64,000 nucleotides of DNA from Strix aluco (taxonomy: Eukaryota > Chordata > Aves > Strigiformes > Strigidae): NCBI RefSeq assembly GCF_031877795.1, contig NC_133971.1:92456154-92520153 (forward strand). Reading direction: 5' to 3'. Made by a program: the position numbers and the translations under genes. Of the stretch, positions 1 through 13,279 are shown piece after piece; the first letter of the stretch is position 1; every line of letters starts with the position of its first letter. The notes below the pieces were generated by a model. It saw nothing but the letters and a program-made list of their open reading frames with translations. It made no database searches and had not been told where the DNA came from.

Positions 1-2516
1 CCATATCGCCTCCAAGAATAAAACATGACAAGGGTTTTTCAAAATCTTCAACTAAATTGTCCCTAGAGGTAAGAGCTGGGGGAGCCTGTAAGTTTTTCTC
101 ACCAAGTGGCTTTCAGAGGTGTCTGAAAATAATCTTCGGTAAAAATATTTCAAGACAGCGCCAATGAAGCAAAAATTACATGAAGATCTCCAACTCTTTG
201 ATAACACCTCGTCTGTGGTTCCTCAACTCTGCTAGCCCACATATAGGTTGCTAAAACATAGAGGTAACAACAAAAAACATGGGGATGTTTTCAGGTGCTT
301 CACTCCAGGGTGGCTGGAAAGTGCTTGTTCAGAGTGGTCAAGCCAGAACTTCATTTCAGCTTTATCAACCAGCCCTTGTTGGCCAACCAATGTGGAAGAC
401 CCTTGTGAACCTGGACCCCTGCACATCCACCTCAGTTGCTTTGTAGGGCCTCAGTAAGCTTTTCATCTCTTTTTCCCACACCCAGAGGTGTCCTCTCCTG
501 CCATCTTAGCCTCCAGGCATCGAACAGACCCACTCGTGGTGATGGAGTGAAGGGGCTCCGCAGCCCAGCAAGTTCCCTGCAGAGCTGTAGATCTGCCCAG
601 AGCTCAGCCAAAGATAAAAGCATCCAACTGCATCAAAGGTTTCTTTCCACGCCCATCTTACAACATTTTTTTAACGACCGCTTTGCAGCTTTCTCCTATA
701 ATTTCCATCTCATTCAAAGCAAAATGATTGTAGGACAGGGACTAGTTTGATTTTTTTGCGAAGTGTTAAGTGTGCGGTTTGTATTTCACTGGTGCAAGTG
801 GAAGGCAATATAAAGCATATTGGCCTAGGTTAGGGGACGTGGAATTTAATTCCCAGTTCTGCCTCTAGCCTGCAGTGTGATCTTTGGTAAGTACCTCCAT
901 CCTTTTTGAGCTCTTCTTTTCCACAAAAAACACTATGAATAACATCAACCCATCCTTGCTCTGAAGACACGGCCTCTCCCACCTGCCCTCCCTGATGGGC
1001 CCTCATTTTACCTGGGCTGCTAAGCATTGCTACAGATGATTAACACAACAAAATCATATTTTAATATGACCAGAAGTCATATTAAAATGAACAAGAAACC
1101 ACAGCACTTCAGTGGCATGAAGCCACAGTGACAAGCAGCTTGTAGTCAGAAAGTTAATGAATATTAATAATTGGAGCAAGGGGTTTCGGTTTTGCTCAGT
1201 GCTCTTCTCCACATCATTGAAGGATCTGCATGTGCCTTTGTTTAATAAAGGTTGTTTTGTGTGTTCTGCAAATGCATGCACAGCTCTCCTCCTCCTCTGT
1301 TCTGCTCTTTCAGATACCGCACCAGGAGCATTGCCACTACTTGAAAAGGCTAAAATGGTTAACCTTGCCATGAAGACAAGAAACAATTAAATCCAGCCCA
1401 GCCTCCCCCAACCTGACTGTCGGAGAGAAAATAGCGAGTGCGAGGTGATTAGTTTGTCAGGCTTGAGCAAGCGTCATAATGACAGCAGCTTCTCCCTGCA
1501 TTGTCTCCAGAGATCAATGCAGTGCTGCAGACTGCTACGGAGATGACAAAAAAGTATTAAGAGGGACTAATTAGCCCAAGGCTTCCAGTGCACTGGGCCC
1601 AGTAGCTGCTGGTTTATGGCAGTCCTGCCACTGTGCTGGGCTGTTTCGGTTGCTTCGATGGTGGGAGAGCTGTGGGTAGGAAACCTGGTGTTGGAGGAAC
1701 ACTGAGTGGGTATCCAAAAGTGCCCACTGAGCAGATGCTTCATGCATCTTTAAAGAGCTTGGAGAAGCATTGGGAAACGTGACTGTGGTTGAGGAGTCAA
1801 ACTCCTGGGAAGTCTTGCTGTCGAAATGTAGGAAGAATTTGACAAGTCTCTTCCCTTGAGGCAGATATACAGCATCAACAGCACAGAAAAGGGGAACATT
1901 TTAAGGAAAAATCCAATCGTTTCTTCTAGCATTGTTCTAGCATTGCCAATTAAGTGGAAAGAGAGAGAGTGAGAGAATATCCCACAGTGAATGGCTTTAC
2001 TGAAGTTTAGCCAAGAAAAGAAATTGAGAGAGAGAAGGAGAAATTACATCTGGGCTGTGTCAGAGTCCAGTCCAGGCTGGGGCTGGGGTAAGAAATTCAT
2101 AGCCTGATTACCATAAGGAACTCGTTACACTGAACAATGCAGCACACTGGCTTGCACAGCTCGGATGACAAACAGATCAGGGAAAAATCTGACTTGGAAA
2201 TTGCAGAACTAAATTTCTAATGTTCAGGCTTGACTTGATTCAAACCCAGGGACTGGGTATGGCTAGCCATAAGCAAACACTTAAACATCAGCAGAATTTC
2301 ACTTGGACACCTATTGTTCAGCTGGGATGTCAGGCCAGTGCAACTTCAGAAATATGTTTCAATCAGCTTTTTTATTTCACATATTTAATTGGGTTTAGTA
2401 ACTTTATTTTTTATACTCCATTGTAGTGTTTTACCCAATTACTTTGTAAGAAACATCCAAGGAACTTCTCCAAAGATTAGTATATGAAATTCTCTAATGT
2501 GTGGTGTGGTTGACAT
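1..2516. other. LOXHD1 intron 2, left part: no gene seen
   Basis: Ordinary single-copy-looking sequence apart from the hairpin at 1.06 kb. The short ORFs on both strands show no recognisable domain, and no PLAT-coding exon was found on the minus strand. Confidence 0.6.
1058..1088. repeat. Perfect 13-bp AT-rich inverted repeat with 5-nt loop
   Basis: Stem ATTTTAATATGAC (1058-1070), loop CAGAA, stem GTCATATTAAAAT (1076-1088), in LOXHD1 intron 2. Confidence 0.9.
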
Positions 2517-3364
2517 GCTGGAGGGAATGAATCCATCCTGAGGGACCTGGACAGGCTGGAGAGGTGGGACATGCAAACCTTATGAAGTTCAACAAGGCCA
2601 AGGGCAAGGTCCTGCCCATGGGTCGGGGCGATCCCCAGCACAAATCCAGGCTGGGCGAGGGGTGGCTGGAGAGCAGCCCCAAGGAGAAAGACTTGGGGGG
2701 GTTGGGGGGTGGAAAACTGACTGTGAGCCAGCAACGTGCACTGGCAGCCCAGAAAGCCACCCGTGTGCTGGGCTGCACCCAGAGCAGTGTGGGCAGCAGA
2801 GCAAGGGGGGGGATCCTCCGCCTCTGCTCCGCTCTGGTGAGACCCCCCCTGCAGTGGTGGGTCCAGCTCTGGGGGCACCAGCAGCAGAAGGACACGGACC
2901 TGCTCGAGCGGGGCCAGAGGAGGCCACGACGATGCTCGGGGGGCTGGAGCACCCCCCTGTGAGGACAGGCTGAGAGAGTTGGGGGGGTTCAGCTGGAGAA
3001 GAGAAGGCTCCAGGGAGACCTTAGAGCGGCCTCCCAGGACTGAAAGGGGCTACAGGAAAGGTGGGAGGGACTCTTGATCATGGGGGTAGGGATAGGATGA
3101 GGGGGGAATGGTTTTAAACTGACAGAGGGCAGATTTAGATGAGACCTAAGGAAGAAATTCTTCCCTGTGAGGGTGGTGAGGCCCTGGCACAGGTTGCCCA
3201 GAGAAGCTGTGGCTGCCCCCTCCCTGGAAGGGTTCAAGGCCAGGTTGGACGGGGCTTTGGGCAACCTGGGCTAGTGGAAGGTGTCCCTGCCCATGGCAGC
3301 GGGGTTGGGACTGGATGATCTTTAAAGCTCCTTCCAACTCAAACCATTCTGTGATTCTATGATT
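2517..3364 (+). mobile_element. CR1 LINE, 5'-truncated copy A (ORF2 end plus 3' UTR)
   Basis: Plus-oriented chicken-repeat-1 family non-LTR retrotransposon fragment. It begins near the reverse-transcriptase C-terminal coding part (frames show MKFNKAKGKVLPMGRGDP and LESSPKEKDLG, typical of CR1 ORF2). It passes through the shared 3' region (GAAATTCTTCCCTGTGAGGG, GGTTGCCCAGAGAAGCTGTG) and ends with the CR1 3' terminal ATTCTATGATT motif. The reading frame is broken and the copy is dead. It is GC-rich relative to its surroundings and closely matches copy B at 33.6 kb, so both probably belong to one subfamily. All ORFs reported here in either strand derive from the element. Confidence 0.95.
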
Positions 3365-6300
3365 TTTTTATATCTGAAGCTGTTTTCTGATTCTTTTGGT
3401 TGAATGATTGCCTGCAGATTGCACTGCTCGTGGTAGTGCAAATGTACAATGATTTAGAGCGCTATGTCCCCCAGTTGGGTAAATCATGTTGCTAAAAAGC
3501 AGTATAAGAACTGGTGCCTATGTGAGCATAGTATTTATAAATCCCTGTGTGCATCTCTTCTGTAGGCCATTGGCACAGACAACGGAGCCAGTGCCATGGG
3601 AGTTTCACTACTCCTTGGTATGTTGACAACCAGAAACTGTCAATGATGCCATTTTATACGCAAAAGTACATAAAATAAACATTTGCACTAGTAAATCACC
3701 TATTTTAAAAAATAAAGGGGAATTTATCAAAAGGTAATCCCACCACCCAAATGAAAATCACATTTAAAATTGAAATATTGAATATTTGTAGAAAATGGTC
3801 TTTACTTCTGATCAGCTAACAGCACCCTTTCCAGAGCTGAGCTCTTAGGAACAGAGGGAAGACCTGGGTAGTGCTCCCAGCAGAGGCATAAAAGTAATAG
3901 CCACAATGTTTAGCAGTGATGGAGTAACTTGAACCAATTTAGCTTTGAATCACTCCATTAATGATCATTTAAATTGCCTTTCTATTAGTTTTAGGTATTT
4001 CTATTAGGGATTTCTATTTTCTATTAGGTGTTTTATCTGACAATGATTTGTACACACAGAACCACCTGCAAAAGCACCATGGATGAAGGGCTGCACAGAA
4101 GCACAAAGTGTTACTACGGGTGTCAGTTCAAACAAAATTTTAAAGATGTTCCATTATATCATCAGAAACAGTCAATTCTTGATGGCATCTCCCTGCAACC
4201 CTGCCCACAGGTCCGCCTGCTTCTGCCACTGATGTTTAGCAGCGGCGGGAGGGAGTTGGGTACTGGGGATGATTTCAGAAGGTCACACAGCAAAAACCAT
4301 CCTACAGCCTGTCACCCTCTAGGGAAAAAATAATGCTGTTTGGATCACCTGGTATCTCACAGGAGGCAAGTTTCTCATGGACTAGAGTTGAGCAGCATAA
4401 TTTTGGCATATAGAGGTGGCAGGGATGAGCAGCAGTCTATCGCTGTTGTTTTCCTGTCTTAAAAGTACAGACAGCTTTGCTCATCCTCAGATTATCCAAT
4501 ATACAATATAGGCTAGGTGAATCTGTGTTATCAGGCCTCTGGCTAAGACAGCAGCTTTCCACAAGATGCAAAAAGATATTTAAAAATGCTTACAATGTGT
4601 TTGCCTCATCCTTCTGTTCCTCTCTACACATCCACTATCGATCACTCCCAGAGAGGACACTGGCCTGGATGGACTTACAGACAGCCTAATGCAAAACCCC
4701 TGTATGTTCAAACCATATTCACTCACAATGCAGAGCTCCAATAGCAGCATCATTAACCTCCTTCTTGGAGCAATGAATACTCCAGGGAGTTTGGTCCACA
4801 AGTATTTTGCCAAGACTGTTGTCGTGAAGCTGACAACATCACAGTCAGCGGGCGGCTGGAAATACCGCATAAGGCAGCATGTGTCCAAAAATACTCCAGA
4901 TGGAAAAGAAAGCAGCTGAAAAGCACAGCAACTGCAAACATCTCTGTACCAAGGACATGATTTTCTTTTTCTACCAATAACCTAACCAGCAGAAGGAATC
5001 CTGCTTAAAAAAGCACAGAGAATTAGTGAAAAAATGGTCCCACTTGAAAGGATTTAATTAAATGAGATAAATTGCTCAGGGATGTAACAGCGTGATGACA
5101 CCCAGGAGCCAAACACCAGCCCAAAACAGTGAGAGTCCATGTCTGAACTTACCCTGAAACTACAAAGTGCCATAGGGCACAGTGAAACAGCTGCTGCCTT
5201 ATCCATAAGCATTCCCAGTACAGATTTCGACAGCCTTAGCGGCTTATATTGAATATGTGCTCCTTCACTTTGTACTTCATGGAGCAGCAGTATCTTAATA
5301 CCAGTTTTCATCTTTGGTAGCATGATTTATGTAAAGAAAATAAAACAGTGGTATTTAATTTAGATAATCTTAGCCATGCTTTATGTCTTTTTTATCTACA
5401 GTTTGATTGTTTTTTTCGGGAGAAACTATATACAAAGCAGATAGTGCCATCGATAATGGTGTAAAGGTTGTTCAGCATTTCCCAATAATAAATTACATTT
5501 TGAATTGCATCTGCTTTGCCAAATTTGGTGGCAAATTTTACTCTGCTGAAAATTTCTATCCCATTCCCATGGAGAAGTATTTTTGAAAATTTTAATGAGA
5601 ATGAGGTCAGACATTTTTAAGACTGAGTTGGGACAGGGGCAGGATTTTGAAAGGCAGAAAGGTTGAGTTTGTTCCAGGAAGGCACCTTATACTCATCCCA
5701 TGGGGAAAACTGGCCAGATTTTACAACCTGGAAAATGCTGCTAATATTTGATTAACATGGACCTAGTCTAGCACCTAAATTCCCTCAGAAGTCTGACTGT
5801 TTTGAGTAAATTCCTGTTTCTCCCTCTAAGGTTTGACCTTCCTTGTAGTTGTGCCACCAGCTGCTATTTGCGTACCCGCAGGTGGCTTATAATTTATACA
5901 TACACCAATTCTACTAGCTCTTATCTCTGGTCTGTTCAATACTGCTGTCTAAGCACCCTCTCAGGTGGTTTTGTTCCTGAAATGCTAGACACACGCTAGC
6001 CAATAAGCCTGAGCAAGAGAGAAGAGAAATTTCCCACTTGGTTTCTTTTTCAGAATTGAATATAGACTCTAAAGTGTGCTGTCACTTAACGCTACCCCAG
6101 ATCATTAAGTCTTCAGAGCACAGTGTAAGTGCTGCAGATTTGTACAGGCATAAATCAGAGTACGGTTAGATACATAAGCAGCTTTAAAATAGGAAACATC
6201 CCTTGTTATTAAAGGAAAGGTATTGCAACTCATCTCTGAAGTACTGCTTCAGCAGCGATGTGAGAAGTCTTCCCCCACAGCACTTGGGGTTCGTTTTACT

Positions 6301-9300
6301 TCCAAGCCCGAACAGTCCCTTCTATACCAACTTTCTAACACTTCTTAACTTATTATATTAACTATTCAGAGTAAATAAGCTTGCCTTCCTGTACCTGTTT
6401 ATTTGTTCCAGAGCAATTAAACAACAAAATCAGATCTTCTGCAACTCAATATGGCTTAGCTGTAGTAGAGCTACGAACATTAACATCCTCTAAAAACCAC
6501 CATGTGCATATTTTGCAGTTTGTATGTATTTCCTGGCATTAGGAACAGGAAAAGGTCTGTATAGAGACCCAAGACCAGGTGGAAGAGACTGCCAATTAAA
6601 GGTATTCAGCACAGGAAATTAGAAAAAATAAAATCCACTGCACAGTCCTCAAATCCAGTAAGAAGCCAGCTGTCACTTACCAGTTATTTCATCTTTCTTT
6701 CAGATTGCTGTAACTGCTAAATCCTTTCTATCTCTTTTTTCTTTTTAAAAGGAAAAATCTCCCCATGAATATTTATTGCGATTGTCACAAGCTGAACCAG
6801 GTAAGCCTGACACTGAAAAGTGGATTCATTTACACTTAACAGCAAATAAATACATTTGCCACTAAATACTGCGAATGAGGTGGCAGCAGCGTTGCCAGCT
6901 GAGTTTTGTCTTTGGTCCTCAGCCTCAGCATGGTGGAAAGCATGTGAACACAGAAAACTAAAATGCTGTGGAAGATCAGCACTGTTTGGTCAGCATCGGA
7001 CCACAGAGAAGCAGCTTATACCTGTAGGAAAGGTCTTGGCAACTGCCAAAATGCCACCAAGCAATGCCTTGGTGTCCACCCATGTGCCCATGATGGAGCC
7101 CATGGAAAGAAACTTGTCTGTGATAGTGCTTTTAACTTCTGGCTGAGCTGTAGCCGGTGCAGGATGGCAGGTGGGGATCTGGAGAGTTATGTGAGCTGGG
7201 GTTTGAAGCGGGATTTTTACAAGAGCAGCTGGGGCCGAGCAGCACTTTGCCAGCACCCATCCACCACCTCCAACCCTGGGGGGAGGTGTTACTGTCCTCC
7301 CAGACTGGCAGACAGTCACTGTAAAGGAGGATTAATTCCAGTCCCTCTCAGTCCCAAACACTACTTGGTTAAACCTCCTTGCCTAAATAAATGCATCTTT
7401 TGGGACAGAATTTGGGTGCTAGCGCTTCCAGAACTGATGTTCCTCCTGACAACTCATGATGAAATGATGAAGATTTGTGTCTGTTTTTCACAGTTACCTT
7501 ATTGTTGGCCAATGTTAAAAACACATGATATTTCATCAGCTTGCCATGTCTTCCCTTTACCATGCATGACAAAAAGATCTGAAATGTCATGTATTTCACT
7601 ACCAGCACACAGTCACAAAAGAAATAAGAAAAACCTATTCTAACCGGAAGCTGAAATGGTAGTACCGTCTTTAGGCAATGCATGATATTTTAGCTTTCTG
7701 TCATACACCTATAAAATGTCATGCATTTGCAGTCATAAGTGAACTCGTGTAAACATTTAGTTGAAAGATGCATGAGATTCCATCCTTTTGCCATATTCAC
7801 AAAGCTGCATAATAAATTTGCGGGCAAACTGACTGTTTCATGGTTTGCTTCATTTTTAGGGGACGAGATTGTCAATTAAGCAGATCTGCAGACACTCCTA
7901 CACTCAGACTAGCTTTTTTTCCTCACTGTTCCTTGAAGAAACACTGTAATGTACCAGACTTTGCTTAGAGAGGCAGAAATTTCGCTGATGTTTGGGAAAC
8001 CCCCAGTGGAAAGCTGTAGTTGCAGTTCTAGCGGTCACCTCCTACGGGACCAGTTTTAAGAGCCCTGAGCTGCAGAAGGTTGGCTTCCCATGCCTTTCAT
8101 CCTTGCTTACCAACACCTCAGCCATCTGCTCTCTGCAGCAACAGGGACCAAGCCTAAAATGCTAACCCAGGTCTGAACAAGCTCAGCTTGCTGCTGCTGC
8201 AACCTAAAATAATCCCTGTGTGTCCCTTCTTTCTTTCTTTCTCGAAAGAAGTGATGAGTCTAGGAGGAAAGAGCAGACATGAACCAGAGTGCCAGCAAAC
8301 ATGACTTGTAAAACCAGTAGCTCATTTAAGGCCAGAACTGATTAAGGAATCTATTATGTGCATCTCTTGACTTCTCTAAAAGGCGTACAGTTTGGGTTTT
8401 TTTTTTTTAAGGTAATATTTGGATTCTTTCCATGGCCACATGCAGAAGAGCGCTTTCACAATGAAATGGCTCTTTCTGTAAATGCTGACCACAAGAAAAC
8501 TCCTGGAAAGCAGATGCTGCTTTGATGACTTGATCGAACACTATGAGGCAGGTTTGGGTGCGAGGAGCTCTTCCCCCAGCAGAGCTGCTGCTGTTCTCAG
8601 CTCTGCCACTGACCTGCTATGGGACCGTGCCGTCTTTTACCTCCTTGCCTTGGTTTCCTTCTCTGTTAAATCAAGAGAAACAGTATTCCACTTCATAAGC
8701 TCACTGGGATGTCTGTGAAAATCACAGAACAGAGACAAAGCATTTTGTATAGATATATAATATACAATCAGCACCTTCTCCCTGGTGTTTCTCAGGATGC
8801 TGGGATAATGAAACTCCTTTGCCTAGCTCTGCTGAATTTCAAATATGGCAAACAGGGCTGAAATTTCATGTATTTTCTTTACCATTCCCATATCATTTTC
8901 TTTACAGACTCTCATGTTTGAGTTGCTTCACTGGGAAGAGAAGCTCGTTTGAGGGTAAAATTTAAAATAGCTGCAGGTACCTCTTGTCGGTGCTGTAGAA
9001 ATGGAGAAAATGTGAAGTTACCGTGTGACATTAGCACAGGATTAATAATTTCCGAAGCACATTTTCCAGAAAACCAAAACAATAAGAACACCGAAAAACA
9101 GAGACACACAGCCTCTCCTAGACCCCGTGAAGAAGGGTTTTCTGCTTTATCTTAGTGCAATTATCTGGCTAAGGGAAAATTAGTACATGCAGAGTTGGGA
9201 CTTTATTAAAAGTCACCTTGCTTTCGTGGGAGCTGAGCACCTGCTGGCCCTGATGCTCACTTTTTTTCTTTTAAAAAAAGCTATTAAGAGAGTCAAAAGC

Positions 9301-10020
9301 CTCATAGTAGGTTCTTAAATTATAAAATATGGTTTTCACAAAGTTCAACATAGTGATAAGAATTGAGAAGTTACATCCAGAAGGTAGCATTGGCATCAGC
9401 CTGAGGAAAACAGAACGGTGCCACCACAACAGTGTGCAACACAGCAGTGCGCAACCAAGCACACAGCAGATAGAATGGAAACAGCCTAAATTAGGAAACG
9501 GCTTAAATTCTTAAATCTGGTTGCCTCAGATATCCTGTGGCTGGGTGTGGGTGGCTACCCGTCAACAACATTACTCCAAACCCACTTTGTTACTCTTCAG
9601 AAACATTCAAGGACACTTATCTCTGTACCTGACTTAGCGTGGAGACCTCAGTGGGCTTTAGGCAAGCGAGCATGGCCCATCATGCCCGCTCCAACAAACG
9701 ATGAATATTCTCAGCTTCTAAACTGGGAGGTCCTAATTTAAGCTTTAAGAAAAGCAAGTATCCCCACACCTTGCAAGTGTGAGCCTTACATAATATGGAT
9801 CTGAACACGCATTTCCACCTACAGAAAGGAATGCAGGTTTGCAAGGGATTTGGTAAGAAATATGCAACAGAAAAAATTCAGATTTCCCTGGTGATCTTGA
9901 AATACCTTTTAGATTTATTCCCTCCGCATTCACCAGCACAATATTACATTTCATCAAAATGCAATAGAAGTTACTGAAGAACAGGCCTCAAAAGATACAG
10001 ATTTCCTTCCAGATACTCAC
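3365..10020. other. LOXHD1 intron 2, right part: no supported gene
   Basis: Intronic relative to LOXHD1. It contains a TTTC repeat near 8.23 kb, a splice-flanked 49-nt open segment on the plus strand (6752-6800) and the longest ORF of the window (6963-7643, plus), both unrecognised and treated as findings. No LOXHD1 exon was recognised. Confidence 0.55.
6752..6800 (+). other. Exon-like 49-nt segment on the plus strand (unproven)
   Basis: It is preceded by a long pyrimidine tract (TCTCTTTTTTCTTTTT) ending AAAAG (AG at 6750-6751) and followed by a donor CAG|GTAAGC (GT at 6801). It encodes 16 open codons, EKSPHEYLLRLSQAEP, plus one base. No family recognised. It is antisense to LOXHD1 and may be a decoy or non-coding-RNA exon. 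Confidence 0.2.
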
Positions 10021-10135
10021 TTGCTTGTGAGATGAGTCTTGGGAGTAATCCCAAACTCTCCAAAGAGAGTAACAAAGACATTGGCATCAGTTCCTGCTCC
10101 TCGGACATCTCCTGTCACTGTCACCACCTCGTAAA
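10021..10135 (-). CDS. LOXHD1: LOXHD1 exon encoding the N-terminal half of PLAT domain 1
   Basis: This 115-nt internal exon has strong splice sites: a polypyrimidine acceptor ending CTCCTTCCACAG (AG at 10137-10136) and a consensus donor GTGAGT (10020-10015). With the G from the preceding exon it reads [19 protein letters not shown], then [10 protein letters not shown], ending THLTS plus AA (phase 2, completing Lys with the next exon). This is the beta-strand signature of a PLAT/LH2 domain ([17 protein letters not shown]). It matches the first PLAT repeat of mammalian LOXHD1 at nearly every position except a few substitutions. PLAT domains mediate lipid or protein contacts at membranes; LOXHD1 carries about 15 of them. 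Both plus-strand and alternative-frame ORFs over this exon are shadows. Confidence 0.95.
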
Positions 10136-11643
10136 CTGTGGAAGGAGAAAAGAAAGATCAGGAGAAATCCCTCGCCCTATACATGATGGATCCAAGTCAT
10201 CCCCAAACCTGAGCTGAAATACAGACGCCAGAGCTGGGTCTCTGCACCCACCACCAAAACAAACCCATCTCTTAGACAGGCCATGGTCACTGCCAAGGAT
10301 CAACATGACTGCTGAAAATCATCACATCAAGCTAAAACTGCTGGAGACACTACATGGGCAGAGAGGGATTGAGTTAGGACAGATTTTGCTGAAAATAAAA
10401 CACTTCTCTGTGAACACATGGCCTCCTCAACCGTAATGCATGTGCATGTATTACATATAACAGATGAATTTATGTGAAGTGTTAGAGTAAAGCTGTTGAG
10501 CCATTTTTCATTTATGCACATGTCAACGCAATGCACGCTTTCCTGTTTGCTCTGATAATATATTTGTATGAAGCTGAGAAATCACTACAGCCAGAAAGTT
10601 TGCATTTCATTTGTTCTGGAGACTTTACCAAAGACAAAATGGTAAATCATGATAAGAATAAGGTAGGAAAATGCTTAAATTAGAGTCTCAAAGCTCTATC
10701 AATTTATCTTTCCAAGTAGTAGATTGAGTGGAGAATTTATTACCACACATCGATACCTTCTTGGGAGACACACAAGTTAAAAATAGTCCTTTACTCAAGT
10801 GGAGAAAGGCATGACAAGATCCAATGGCCAGAAGGTAAAGCCAGGTAGATTCAAATTACAGTCAGACACACATTTCTTAAGCAGGATGATGAGTGAATTT
10901 AGAACAAGACTTAAGGCTTGAAAACAGGTTACCTTTCTGAAGGACGTGTCTTGGTTGACTCAGTACAGAAGGAATTGGAGGAAATTTAAAACTTTGCCTA
11001 TGGTCAGACCAAGCATTCTGATGGCCCTTTTTGGCTTTAGAGAGCACATGATGGTCATCAGCTAATAATATTTTGGGCTCTGACCTATAAGCTGGAGGAA
11101 AGGTTAAACTTTCACCATTTCATCTTGCACAGCCTGACTGCTGAGTATGTGGTTTCTCAGAACTAATGCTGTAAAAAAGTCCTTCTTCATGGGTGCGTCA
11201 GAACTGTCGTATATTTTGTTAGTGCCCATCTTTTCCTCACTACACCACATATATATTCAAAAGAGGTACAAATCGTATGGGGACTCTACTCTGAGCATCA
11301 AATGTTTTTCCCCACTAACACTCTTCCCCCAAAGCATCATGGAGAAGAAATTAAATCACCATTTTAACTGAAAAGCATGGAGACAGAGTGCTAGAGCAAA
11401 ACCCAGGTCACTCATGTAAAACTGATTAGAAACTACTCCTCATTTCCTTCTCTATTGCACCAAGACAGAAAAAAACCCATAATATTTTCCTAACCTCACC
11501 TTTCCATGAATGTAAATAGGACTGAAAAGGGACGTTATTATAATAAATACAGTAAGTTATGATCTGTACTCGGCTAAATTTTAAGAATCCCTTGGCTTGG
11601 CGTATTTAATTTATGGGCTCAAAGGAAGAGGAGATTTCTTTGC

Positions 11644-11659
11644 AAAAAAAAAAAAAAAA
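11644..11659 (+). repeat. Poly-A run (16)
   Basis: Homopolymer in LOXHD1 intron 1. No adjacent element recognised. Confidence 0.8.
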
Positions 11660-13268
11660 TTAAATCCACAGCTTGTACATGAGTAATATGTATGAACGGT
11701 GTTTTCATGTCACCTTCCTCCTGTTAGCATTCACACATGCCAACGGGAGATGTTTGGCATAGCGCAGAGAGACAGACGAAGTCCTTGCATTAGCCATTAA
11801 CAGGAGGAAGACTTGTCATCCACCCTGCCCCGGTGATTCACCACCGATCGCTTCACAGTTTTCAGCACTGTATCAGCTCTGCTTTGGAAACAGCAAGCTT
11901 ACGTCATTAAGTTATAATATTGCTGCACTCATTTATAGCAGCCTTTTATGTCTGGCCAGCTCAAAGCGTATTGCAACTTATCTGTACCATGGAAGTACTA
12001 ATCACTGTCTGAACATCCTATAGGCATTGCCAAAGTGGCAGTTACTGCTGACCATCCCTCTGCAAGCTTTCATTTGGGAAAAGGGTCTTTAACGCACCAT
12101 CCCCCCTCTCCCCACAGAGGTTCAGCAAAATTTGTCTCTGTTCGTATTTTCAGGGGGTGAGGTCAAGCTGTGCCCAGCTTTGTGCCAGCAGGCACATGGC
12201 TGAAGGCATTTTTCATGTGAAAAGGGGAAAAAAAAAGTAATCACGACACTCCATAGGTTTCCCGAGACCTCTCAAAAGCTCAGGCAGGCATTCTAGTGAG
12301 GTGTTTTTTAGTGCTAGGGAAGTGCTGGGACTTATATGTGGCAGGCAGAGTCTGTCATGTTACATCCACCTATGTTACAGCAAGTGAAACCCATTCCTGA
12401 ACTGGTCTGCTGCACCTCTACGGGTATTGACATCACCTCGTCTATACATCTAACCTTAATTTCCTTACAGATGTAAGTCAGACTGATCTACTTCCACTTT
12501 TCAACTCCTAACAAATGAGATGGTGGGATACAAGGAAATTAAGTGTCTAACACCAACAAGCCACAATATTCCCCCCTTAAAAAACAAAACTCTTCTCTAA
12601 TTGTTGCAATGGAGTCTCATCGTTGTAAGAAAACACGAGCCATGAGTACGTACGAATTTGCACTTTAGATTCACAACACCAAATTCAGCCTCCATGCACA
12701 GCAGCAAGCAGGCAGCACATGGACGAGCAGTTTTTACCAGGACAGATGTGCTGAGCCCTGCCCAAGGAGCACATGTCATTACTGAGCATATGCCGTGGTT
12801 AGCACCATTTCAATTAACTTTGCACAGAGGGGCAAAAGGAGGGGATGGGCAAGTGACACCAGCATATCACCGCATTTGGCAAGTGCCATGGTGCACCCCT
12901 GGAAGGGGAAAGGAGCCCTTCCCACCCCTTCTCCAGCGCTACAGCTTTGTGGCCAGCTGTGCAAGTAAATGATGTCACAGCTTTTCAGTGATGTCATGGA
13001 TGCCCGTGACTTCCTTTGCGGGAAGAAAATAAAAGTTTAATACTAATATTGATGCTAGCTCTTTCTGAAAAAGGCACCTGGAGACAAACGCAGCTTATTC
13101 AGCCACTTCCTTTGAAGGCATGAATGTTTAGGGATCTGGATCCTGGACTGTTTCCTTTCATTGCATTTCTTTTATTTTTGATCAATGACTGACAGCTGAT
13201 GGGTGTCATGTTTGCTGGAAGCATCTCTGCAGCTCGAGGACCCAGCAGGCAGAAAAGGCTACCATGAT

Positions 13269-13279
13269 GGGGGGGGGGG
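13269..13279 (+). repeat. Poly-G run (11)
   Basis: An uninterrupted G run within LOXHD1 intron 1. Confidence 0.85.

Noticed and set aside
2477..2973. Overlapping ORFs of up to 152 codons on both strands
   Set aside because: They all lie in the GC-rich CR1 copy A; the frames are element remnants or composition-driven shadows.
3586..3612. Possible PLAT-coding fragment (GGAGCCAGTGCC) in intron 2
   Set aside because: The translated context does not continue the PLAT signature in any frame and no splice sites flank it.
10032..10217. 61-codon plus-strand ORF over the PLAT exon
   Set aside because: It is antisense to the LOXHD1 PLAT exon, which has strong splice sites and a clear protein match on the minus strand.
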